Shown here in pieces: positions 1 to 9,509 of a stretch of DNA of 64,000 nucleotides. This DNA comes from Microplitis mediator (Eukaryota; Arthropoda; Insecta; Hymenoptera; Braconidae), in assembly GCF_029852145.1 (NCBI RefSeq), contig NC_079971.1, positions 4,645,697 through 4,709,696 on the forward strand, written 5' to 3'. How positions within the stretch are numbered: position 1 is the stretch's first letter; the number at the start of each line of letters is the position of its first letter. The notes beneath the pieces were generated by a model, which was not told the DNA's origin, searched no databases, and worked only from the letters and a program-made list of their open reading frames with translations. Made by a program: the position numbers and the translations under genes.

Positions 1-546
1 TCATTTAACCGATTTGCAGAGGGAAATTTGAATAGCTAAAATGACCATACAGTCCATCATAAAAGAAGATGTCTACATTAAGTGTACCTAGAATAACGAT
101 ATGTCCAGTCACTCTGATTAAATTTTTCTCTCCTTGTACTTAATGTACTAATTTATTTATATTTTTCTACCCCAGCTTCAGAGTATCTTTAAATATCATC
201 CCATAGAAAAATTGTTATCCAAATAATTTTTATTTATTCCAGTTTTTCAATCCAGCAAAGACCAATTTTTATTTTTCATTAAATTTCATATTTTAAAAAA
301 TTAGTACATCTAAAACTCCAATTATTTTTTTAAAATTCTGATTCACGTATTGAAAGTTACAATGCATCAAATTACGAGAAAAAAAATAAGTCAAGCCCGA
401 TAAATATTTTTTACCGAATTTCTTGTTGACTTTTTATTTATACGATTCGATAAATTTCTTATGTTATCTAATCTAATGCTATCATTTGTATTTTTTATAA
501 AGCTGTATAAATGAAGCTCGTGGAACGAGATCAATGAATTTATCAG

Positions 547-1178
547 TGTATGCCATTGAAGTGAGCGCAGATCCCAAGAGCCCGAGATTCGGTGCGGGTC
601 CACGAGACAATGCGCCAGGATTGTACGTCGACTGGGCCGTTGAAGATTCAGGCCTTCAAAAAGAAGATAGGTGAGCCCCTACTATACTTTCTCACATTAC
701 GCTTTTTCCTTTTTTTCTAACCCTCGCTATCTTATCTCCAGCTATAAAATTCGTGACGTCATAATGGATTTGATTTAATGGTTTACGTATCTAATAATTG
801 CTTTGTTAAATATTATTAATATAATAACAAACAGAATAATTAACTGTACAGTCTAGCAAAACGGTAAAGAAACAATGAGAGTAAAAAGTTGCGAGTTTTC
901 TCAAGTTTTTCACCTCAATAATTACAGCAAACAATGCCGGAAGTTTACTGTAAGCTTGTATATAAATTATGTTAAAAGTCACTTATAAGCTATTTTTTTA
1001 ACATCTTGTTATATGACGATAATTATGAGAAACACGCCGACTTTGACAATTTATAATTATTATAAATATATAACAATGACGTGTTACACCGTTATGTTAA
1101 TTATTTATTTTATCATTAATGATTTTATAATTGATGTTTATTATTTATTAATATAAATATTTTTTTTCATATGTATAA

Positions 1179-1223
<45 letters not shown>

Positions 1224-4133
1224 CAAGAATGAACATGTGACATAGTGGTATCGGGAAAACTTGATGAATAATTAATAAGGAATAATTTTAAATGCGTGGG
1301 AGGTTACAACCTTTGCATGTTCAAATGCTCAAAATGACGCATAGCATATATGGATTTTTATTGAACGGTTTATAAAAATAAATAACTATTGTTTATATAT
1401 TTTTTTAATTTTTAAAATAATGATAATAATTAAGGCCAGGATTTTTTCCTTAATTAAAAAATATGACAATTGATAATTAATGATGTCAAATTTTTGATAT
1501 TGCGGCAAAAATATTGGTCGTGTAGAAAAATTTTTCAAGTAAAAGTTGTTCAAAATTCAATTTCCTAAAAACAATGTCTCTTATCATTTTTCCTTAGGAT
1601 TAATAAGAAAGCCGTAATTTCAAAATTAAGATTTTCATAATTAACTAAAATTTGAATCGCTCATTATGAATCTTAATTTTTGAATTACGGTGAAAATATT
1701 GATCGTACAAGAAAGTCATAAGAGACATTTTTTTTAGAAAATTAAATTTCCTACAACTTTTGTTTGAAAACTTTTTCTATAAGACCAATATTTTCGCCGG
1801 AATATCAAACATTTGAACTATTCATTTCAAAATTAAGGCAAAAATCTTGTCCCTAATAATAATAATAATCTATATTGTTAAGAGAATAAAGAAAATTTTG
1901 TTCCAGCCATATCTAATATATATATATTAGTTAATGTTATTAAGTTTGGTATCGTTAAAAAGATCGACTTGAATTTGTGCCTTTTCACGGTTCAAACTCT
2001 TTTTTATTGACAAGTATCGTGATAAATCAATTTATCGATCGTTCGTATTACATTTAAATAACACGGGAAAAAAATACGATCGTATTTATTTTCTTTAAAT
2101 AAATTAATAATTTTAATTATTCTGTCACTGAATATGATCAAATATATGTAACTACCATATATATAATTAAGAGAAAATAAAAAAAAATTTAGTCTATGTC
2201 ATGTCTTCTATGACAATAAAAATAAACCCAAGATTCAGAGTTAATTTTAGAGTAGGGATTTAAAAAAAAAGTTAAATTCAATTCATATTTCATAAACTTG
2301 GTAATAATACTCAGACAGTCGGTGATTTATTATCATTATTTTAAGTTTGAAGACAAAAAAAATTAAATAATCAAAAGTAATAAATATTGAATCAAAAAAA
2401 AGTTTTGCAAACTCTAATTTAAAAGCCATGTAAAACTTTTCAAACTCGATGACTTTTTAATAAATCATCAAAACTCCATAATAGTTATGATCCTGAAGTT
2501 AACAGACAATTTAAAATTTTTGGATCTTTTTTTTAACAAATCGATTCCAAAAAATAATCAAATTGAAAATATGCACATGTAGAAAATTATAAAATCTAGA
2601 GGTGCAATTTTTTTAATTATTTTTTTTTTATAATTTATCGTTTTGTAAAAAATTTAAAAATTATTAAACGACGGCTAACTTCAATATCATCAATAGTTAC
2701 ATTTATTCTCAGTCATAAAACCGATTCAATAAAAACTAGAAAAATTTTTTTGACTTGTATATGTATTTAATATTCTCTAAGTCATGTGTTAATGATTTAA
2801 TTTATCTGTTACAGATTATTAGAAGTAAACGGTAAGCTGGTAGTAACTGCAGCAGCGACAGATTTATCAAGATTACTGGGGGTAACACCAGAAGCCGCGC
2901 ACATTGTCGTGTTAAGAAAAACAAATGATTCATTAGCGGCCTTACGAGCCCTAAGATCAGAGAATCTTCGGCTTAATCATCGTATCAGTTATCTAGAAGA
3001 GCAAGTACGTGATTTATTATCATCCCCCGTAAGGACTAAAATATCTGTTATCGATCCGGCAATTAATCGTCAAGATGTTCAAGTAAAAATACCACAGATA
3101 AATGACTTTTAAATATCTAATCAATATTTATATAATTAATACAAACTTTTTTTAGGTGTTTCAAAAAGGCCCTCAAGTGTCGCTGATAACAGGAAAAAAA
3201 TCAATTGAAAATTTATCAACGTCATTAAAATTAAATAGTTCAAATGGAGAAACACGTGATAAGAGTTTACCGATTTATCAAACAGCCACAAGTATATCAC
3301 CCAGTAAATCAACGCGTAGTGATACTAATTTACGTACACGTCGTCATTCAACGGATTTATTATCAACGTCGTCATCAAATTTGAATAAACTACAGTCAGA
3401 TTTGAATTATAAATTAATGTCAAGTAAAAATCTAAAGAAAAATAGCGAAAGTAAATCAACTCGCGGGTCATCAGCAGCGGAAGTGATAGATTACTACCCA
3501 GATAATCATCAGCAGTACAATTATCAGCAAAGACGGAAAAACAGTACAAGTAGCACCAGTTTAGCGCACTATCAATTAGGATTAACAGAGTCGGCGATTG
3601 AATTCGACTCGGAGCCAATTTACTACCGATACAATCGGAATGGTAATGAGGACACGCAGTCGACTTGTTCGTCGCATTTAATTACTGACAGCGGTGGCGG
3701 ACTGCAAGAGGATAATAAGAGACGTCCATTGACGGTAATGCCAATCGGAGTACCAAAGAAACCTCTGAGACTCTCATTACATCGGGCTACGAGCCTGCAA
3801 TCTGTCGAAAGTGCGCCCCCCACACTTTCGACTTCAGCTGCCGTGTCAGCTGCGAGAAAATCTCTCAAAAGGAATTATCATGATGACTATGGAAATGTCA
3901 TTGAAAATAATAACAGAAATAATAAATTAGAGATTTTCAATGCTGATAAAGACAGAAAAAATTACTATGATAATTATTTACAGTCTTCGTCGGCATCTAC
4001 GCCGCAGTTGCATGTTTTGAAAACGAGTAACTCACGGACGGAGTTGTCTGGAAAAAGTAATCAGTGGACTCCCCCGAAATCTAGGAGATCTAGATCACAT
4101 TTTTCTTCGTTAACGATGAATAAATGGTGTTAG
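547..4133 (+). CDS. PDZ domain and coiled-coil scaffold protein, 3' part
   Basis: Three exons are visible: 547-670, 2815-3082 and 3156-4133 (stop TAG). Joins are in phase: phase 1 into the first exon, AG|A across intron 671-2814, and CAA|GTG across the 73-bp intron 3083-3155. The 5' exons lie outside the window; about 456 residues are visible. The first exon and the start of the second give a PDZ-like fold: GLYVDWAVEDSGL (a PDZ beta-B to alpha-A segment), then EDRLLEVNGK and a hydrophobic strand AHIVVLRK. A leucine-rich heptad stretch follows (SLAALRALRSENLRL, RISYLEEQVRDLL), likely coiled coil. The last exon encodes a roughly 320-residue Ser/Asn-rich, apparently disordered tail. A cortical or junctional scaffold is the usual role for such an architecture, but I do not recognise the specific family. 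A polyadenylation signal AATAAA lies near 4290. Confidence 0.75.
1183..1218. repeat. (TA)n microsatellite
   Basis: Uninterrupted TA dinucleotides in the 2.1-kb intron of the PDZ gene. Confidence 0.9.
1424..1866. repeat. Foldback element in PDZ-gene intron
   Basis: Two diverged arms of about 200 bp face each other. The left arm begins AATTAAGGCCAGGATTTTTTCC and the right arm ends with its approximate complement (AATTAAGGCAAAAATCTTGTCC). Internal blocks such as the TATTGGTCGTG / ATAAGACCAATATT pair and the AAAATTCAATTTCCTA / AAATTTCCTACAACTTTT pair are also inverted. Consistent with an old foldback MITE. No clear target duplication seen. Confidence 0.6.
2487..2690. mobile_element. P-family MITE, copy 1
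   Basis: About 204-bp near-palindrome starting ATGATCCTGAAGTTA and ending TAACTTCAATATCAT. Flanks share AATAGTT, a remnant of a target duplication. The same family recurs at least 12 times in the window. Confidence 0.75.
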
Positions 4134-5470
4134 CTACGCTCTATTTATTAATATTAATATACCAAATATTTTTTTTAGTGTAATTATTATTAATTTAATA
4201 TACTTATAGATATGAAAATATATATACTTATACGTATAATAAATAATTAGTGTAGATGTAAGATTATTTTATACGTGAGGAAATTTATAAATAAAAAAAT
4301 TAATTGATATTTATTTTGGAAATTATTTATCTTATTAAGGGCAAGGGGGCAAAATGGGTTGGCAGAAAAATTTCAGTACACGGAAAAAAATAAATAGTAA
4401 ATGCAACATGATGCAGTCTTGGTAAATAAACATGATGAAATCATGTTGCATCCACATGATTTGTCGTGTTGCGGTAGCATGAGCAAATCATGTGGCAGCA
4501 ACATGATTTTCATGTAGCCTTAATAGCATAAAATTAAGCTGCAACAACTAAATATTTATGCTTCAGAAAAATTATTTATTATCAAGCAACAATCAAGCAA
4601 AAAATCGATTTTTTAAAAATCCTGTCTACCCCTAACCCCTTAAGCAAAAATGTCATTTACAAATGATTTAATTTGATAATTTACTCTAATTTTCATCTGC
4701 AATATTATAAATCCAAAAAAATCTAATTGCTTGATAATAAATAATTTTTCTGAAGCATAAATATTTAGTTGTTGCAGCTTAATTTTATGCTATTAAGGCT
4801 ACATAAAAATCATGTTGCTGTCACATGATTTTTCTCATGCTACCGCAACATGATTGTCATGTAGCCGAAACATGACAAATCATGTCGATGCAACATGATG
4901 TCATCATGTTTATTTACCAAAACTGCATCATGTTGCATTTACTATTTATTTTTTTCAGTGTAGGGTCCTTTTTGGAATTACATGTTTTGTGAAATAGAAA
5001 TGTGTCAATCGATTCGATGTCTATTTGAAAACTGAATGTATCTCTAGTCGGGTTGTAAAAAAAAAAAATAAATCAAAATTTGTTTTCTACGTATTCTAAT
5101 GTTTTAAATTGAGGTTACTTTCGTTTAAATATTTTGTGAAAAATTACCGATTCAAATAAATTTACAAGTTCGTAAATATGACCAATAAAAATTAGGAATA
5201 AAAAATTACAAGTAGTATTTTTAAAAAAGAGAATGAACTGGCTCTGGTTAAAAAAAAATTATGCGGAAGTTTAAAACTTATAATTTAAAAAATTAATTCA
5301 CACATAGATGCGTTCAATGTAAAAATTTGAATATTTTCGGGGCTGCAGTAGCTGGGTATTGTAATGTTTCAAGGCAAGCCCGACTCCAAATAATTGTAAT
5401 TTACAAATTTATTATATCGGTTAAATTCTAAAAATTTCATTATTATTATCCAGAATTTTAATGAATAAAA
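4134..5470. other. Intergenic region, PDZ gene to pseudoprotease gene
   Basis: 3' UTR of the PDZ gene (AATAAA at 4290-4295), then a MITE at 4379-4960, then plain AT-rich DNA that would hold the promoter of the next gene. No coding exon could be supported here. Confidence 0.6.
4379..4960. mobile_element. TA-flanked foldback MITE with CATGATGTTGC-rich ends
   Basis: Flanked by TA on both sides (4377-4378, 4961-4962). The left end CACGGAAAAAAATAAATAG is complementary to the right end CTATTTATTTTTTTCAGTG, and the pairing continues inwards (CAACATGATGCAG / CTGCATCATGTTG, then TGCTTCAGAAAAATTATTTA and its complement). The whole 582 bp is nearly a perfect hairpin. No coding capacity. TA duplication plus CACTG/CACGG ends suggests mobilisation by a TA-targeting DNA transposase. 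Confidence 0.85.
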
Positions 5471-7587
5471 ATGCGGATGTTTGAAATTTTTGTGATTCTC
5501 ACATTTATAAATAAATCAATAAATATGTGCGTGGCTGTACCACTAGATATATACCTCCAGGATGTACACTTTGTAGTGGGAATTTTCGATGGTGGAGCCA
5601 GAGATCCAAATCAAATGAACTATTTGAACCAAGGCGTTTTAATTACTCAAAAAATTGTTCTCACACCATCAGTTAATGTCCTCGGGTATAATTTAAAAAT
5701 TATTTCATATTATTTGGTTGTAATGTGCAACCTCTGTAGGAATTATTTACACTTTCTTTTTATTTGTCTGCATCAAAGTAAATGCGGATTTAAATGATAT
5801 CCAGATCACTTCGAATTGACTCCCAATTTTTTACAGTGTACACGGAAAGAAAATTATAGCAGCGGTTCCCATAATTTTGTGAAATTTTTTCCTATACCAT
5901 CATAGGAATTACGACCATAAATTATGGGAGCGGTTCCTATAATTATAGGAATGTTTCCCATAATTATAGGAATAGTTCCTATAATTATGGGAATGATACC
6001 CATAATACTATAGGAATGATTCCTATAATTATAAGAATGGTTCCTATAATTTATAGGAATACTTTCTATAATATTATAGGAACCATTCGTATAATATTAT
6101 GGGAATGGTTCCCATATTATCATAAAAAAATTATTTTAAAGAAGTGTGGTAATCACTTCTACAATACACAGAAATATTATTAAACATAAAAACAAAAATT
6201 CAAATATTGAAAAAAAAAATCGTATTTGGCAAAAAAACATTAAAATTTTTAACAAGAATTTTTTGTCAGCACAAAACATTCAAGAAAATTTGAATTTTGG
6301 GAAATTTCTACACTATTGTGCAAAAAAAAAATTTTATGATATTATAGGGATGGTTCCCATAACATTATGGGAATAGTTCCCATAACATTATGGGAATAGT
6401 TCCCATAATATTATAGGAATAGTTCCTATACCAATATGGGAACCATTCCCATAATAGTATGGGAATGGTTCCCATAATATTATGGGAATCATTCCCATAA
6501 TGGTATGGGAACCATTCCCATATCATTATGGGAACCATTCCCATAATGATATGGGAACTATTCTCATACTATTATGGGAATGGTTCCCATAATATATGGG
6601 AACCATCCCTATAGTAGTATAGGTTCTATTCCCATACCATTATGGGAACCATTCCCATAATGCATAGCAAAACTTCCCATAATTTTCTTTCCGTGTAGTG
6701 ATTAATTATTAAAATAATAATTAACATTTTTATTTAAGGAAAAAAAATTTACGAGTTCGTGTTTATCCTTGGCAAGAAAAAAGTGGACCGCAGGGTGACC
6801 ATAAAGCTGAAAAATCTGTTTACTTGGAACACAAAGTTGAAGAAAATAGTTTATTTCCTGAATTGAGTCAAATTTCTTATCTAATTCTTGACAAACCCTA
6901 TTTTTATGTTAATCCTATTAATTACCTAGACTCTAACGATGGTGGATTATCAGGTCCGGGTAATAAATGTACGATCGTGAAATTGAAATGGAGTAACCGG
7001 ATATTAAAACGTAAGAATGAATATAATTTTTTCAATGACAGTAAATGAAGACACTAAAAAAAAGTGTAAGGTAATTAATGATGATAATGATGATTGTTTA
7101 GAAATTAATCATCGTCAAGTAAGAGTTAAGCAGCGAGCTGTAGAGTCACCGTTTTATTATTTAGAGAATAAATATTCGCGAAATGCTGATTCCGACCCTA
7201 CTAAAAGATGCTCACTTGCTTCGGAATTTTATTTTTGTATCGAAGAAATAGGGAAAAAAAATTGTCATGTGAGTCATTTTATTATTTCTTCTTAAAATAA
7301 AATTTACTGCAATAATTTACGAATACTTAAAATTTTCCGAATTAAAGAACATGAAAAATTCGTAAGCTCTAATTAAAAGATAAATAATCAAAATTTCAAA
7401 ATTAATTAATTTTATTTTATAGTCATATCCAGGAGCAGCTTTAATTTGCGAGTCGCGTGGAAAACCCGGATATCATTATCTAGCAGGAATTGAAATTTTT
7501 CGAAAAAATTGTCAAGTGATGTTTGGAAATACTCAAGCGTTACAAGAATCTATTGAAAATTTACAAGATTATTTAAATGATAAATAA
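5471..7587 (+). CDS. Secreted trypsin-fold pseudoprotease (serine protease homolog)
   Basis: Exons 5471-5685, 6739-7010, 7042-7268 and 7423-7587 join in phase to give about 292 residues. The N terminus (MRMFEIFVILTFINKS) is a signal peptide. The chymotrypsin fold can be followed: GVLITQKIVLT corresponds to the strand before the catalytic His, but TPSVNV replaces TAAHC; LRVRVYPW and ISYLILDKP match the region around the catalytic Asp, which is absent; CTIVKLKW matches CxVxGWG; SYPGAALICE replaces the GDSGGPLVC loop. All three catalytic residues are therefore missing. Such clip-less homologs are common as insect haemolymph cofactors and as wasp venom components; the role here is unknown. Exons 2 and 3 are separated by only 31 nt (GTAAGA...ACAG, 7011-7041), or 40 nt with the next AG. 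This is either a micro-intron or a frameshift, so the gene may be damaged. Intron 1 is mostly a MITE. Confidence 0.65.
5841..6695. mobile_element. MITE filled with palindromic 20-bp satellite
   Basis: Ends CACGGAAAGAAAATTAT and ATAATTTTCTTTCCGTG, flanked by TA (5839-5840, 6696-6697). The body is dozens of variants of TTCCCATAATATTATGGGAA in two blocks (about 5870-6120 and 6340-6670), separated by a unique AT-rich core. It lies in intron 1 of the pseudoprotease gene. Confidence 0.85.
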
Positions 7588-7910
7588 TATAATCAATTAT
7601 ATTTATCTGTAATTTATACAAATCCATAATTTATTAATTATAATTTTTTATTTTTTGTTTTAATTTTTATTTAAACGCATACTTTATAAGGGAGGGAGAG
7701 ATAAAACTGAGTAGAGGTATGGGGGAAAAATGCCCCCCCCCCCTTTTCTTTTTTTGTAAATATAATTGAGTACTATTTTGAATTTTTTTTGTTAAAAATT
7801 TTTAAAAAATCTAACGTGTCATTCAAACAATATTAATGACTTTTGATTTATGACAAAAACTTTAAAAAAAATTATGATGATGTTTCCGATACTTGGTGAC
7901 AATTTAATAT

Positions 7911-8880
7911 TAAAAAAACTCAGAGGAATAGGATCAGGACAAGTTAATTAAAACTCATATTTATTCGCGACGTTTCGGCTTTTATTAAGCCTTCCTCAGG
8001 CACTCTGAAAGAATGTATCACAACAATGATTTACAAAATACGATCAATATTAAAACAATAATCGTACAAAACATACCATAAATAACGTACACTATAAAAA
8101 ATCACCGGGGTAAGTCCAAGCGGTGTAGGTGTTAAAATTATCAGTGTTAAATTGACCCCCGAAAGCGGTGTGAAAATAACGCCGCCACCGGGATAAACAT
8201 TTTGTACCGGTGTTAAAATAACGCCGCCACCGGTGTAAATATTCTAGACCGGTGTTAAAATAACGCCGCCGCTGGTGTAGATATTCTTTACTGGTGTTAA
8301 AATATTTTACTTTGTGAATATTTTTACTCACTCGATCACTATACTTGTTAATAAATGATATTTTTTATTAATTTTCATAAAGAACTGACATTTTTTGTGT
8401 TTTATAATCTTTAAAGTTAATACTCCAAGCGGACGCAATTTACATCGCTTTTACACCGGTTACCCCGCTTTTACACCGGTTTTACTCTGCTTTTACACCG
8501 GTTACCCCGATTTGACACCGGTATTTTTAACACCAGTGTATTACTCCTCATACACCGGTGTAATTTAATTTTTACACCGGGCGGAGTTAAAACGAGTCCA
8601 TTTTTAACACCGCTCTTTTTACAGTGTATGAATTTACTTATTTAACTAGACCATGTTTGCTAATGTACTATGACAAGGATTTATATGATTGACATTGTTA
8701 AAACGTCATTTATGGTATGTTTTGTACGATTATTGTTTTAATATCGATCGTATTTTGTAAATCATTGTTGTGATACATTCTTTCAGAGTGCCTGAGGAAG
8801 GCTTAATAAAAGCCGAAACGTCGCGAATAAATATGAGTTTTAATTAACTTGTCCTCATCCTATTCTTCTAAGTTTTTTGA
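7911..8880. mobile_element. Inverted pair of terminal repeats, Penelope-like or other retroelement remnant
   Basis: Arms 7911-8087 and 8703-8880 are about 95% complementary and enclose a separate MITE. Each arm carries CCTGAGGAAGGCTTAATAAAAGCCGAAACGTCG, a hairpin with a GGCTT/AAGCC stem. Penelope-like elements often carry terminal repeats in inverted orientation, so a non-coding remnant of one is possible. There is no reverse-transcriptase ORF. Flanks share AATATT. Confidence 0.5.
8090..8626. mobile_element. CACTG-ended MITE with ACACCGGTGT repeats
   Basis: TA-flanked (8088-8089, 8627-8628) with ends CACTATAAAAAATCACCGG and CCGCTCTTTTTACAGTG. The body has repeated ACCGGTGTTAAAATAACGCC units on the left and their complements on the right. 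A second copy lies at 33372-33972. Confidence 0.85.
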
Positions 8881-9360
8881 ATATTTAAAAAAAATTTTTT
8901 TTTACCTTTACGTCCAATAATCATGTAAAATATAATTAGTCTTCATGTAAATTACAAGAAAATTCAATTAAATCAAATTTATTTAATGTCCATAAATTTT
9001 TTTTTACCTTTTTTAGGAAGTATCCCATTTTGCCCCCAAAATTGTAAGTTATTTTTCAACAGCACCCCGTTTTACCCCTCCCTCCTCTCTATATATATAT
9101 ACTTTATAAATATATAATAATTAATCAACGTAAAAAATTAATTAAAATAAAAAATTGTCAGGAGTAAAAAAATTTTAAATTTCGCGCGCTAGTTTTGCCA
9201 ACGGAAAGAAAGCAAACTGAAGCATTTGAACCAACATAACAAATATCTAACAATGACTGCTGGTAAATTAATGTAATCAGTGGCTTGGCATATGTCAAAA
9301 AATTAGTTTCTAAAAATAAATAATCAAATGAACAATAAATAATCAGTAACTAAAAGCTCC

Positions 9361-9380
9361 GAAGCAGTCAGTGTGTCGAT
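9361..9380 (+). promoter_or_regulatory. Possible initiator upstream of the IPP gene
   Basis: AGTCAGTGTG at about 9366-9375 matches the arthropod initiator TCAGT and lies about 140 bp before the first in-frame ATG. No TATA box is evident. Weak evidence. Confidence 0.25.
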
Positions 9381-9509
9381 TGTTTAAAACAAAATATCAC
9401 CTGTCACTGACGACATCCAGAAGAACGAAATAAACGTCAATAAAATGAAGTGTCAGTGATGCGTTTAAAGGGGAAAAATGACACAAAGTCATTTCACAGC
9501 GTCTATAAG

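Larger units (their letters stand above)
7690..9090. mobile_element. Outer inverted-repeat element with GGGGGCAAAATGGG-like ends
   Basis: The left end GGAGGGAGAGATAAAAC and nearby TGGGGGAAAAATGCCCCC are loosely complementary to the right end (CATTTTGCCCCC, CCCCGTTTTACCCCTCCC). It encloses two younger insertions. Similar GGGGCAAAATGAG sequences occur at 4340, 27425 and 33175, so this is a repeat family. Confidence 0.45.
7588..9509. other. Intergenic region holding nested transposons
   Basis: Between the pseudoprotease stop and the IPP start codon. Nearly all of it is the nested set annotated at 7690-9090. The last about 400 bp are the presumed promoter and 5' UTR of the IPP gene. No other gene seen. 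Confidence 0.6.

Noticed and set aside
3325..3868. Two long minus-strand ORFs opposite the PDZ gene's last exon
   Set aside because: Antisense shadows of a clearly coding exon; no splice or start context.
6146..6376. 76-codon ORF in the pseudoprotease intron
   Set aside because: Lies wholly within the satellite-bearing MITE; Asn/Lys/Ile-rich chance ORF.
5860..6670. Regular palindromic repeats reminiscent of a CRISPR array
   Set aside because: No unique spacers of constant length; the repeats are contiguous, degenerate and enclosed by MITE ends in a eukaryotic intron.
8092..8331. 79-codon minus-strand ORF with repeated RRYFNTG
   Set aside because: It is translation of the ACACCGGTGT repeats in a MITE.
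8770..8830. Hammerhead ribozyme core (CTGAGGA ... stem ... GAAA) in the inverted repeats
   Set aside because: There is an extra A before stem II, and no stem III hairpin followed by the required UH cleavage dinucleotide could be drawn in either topology.
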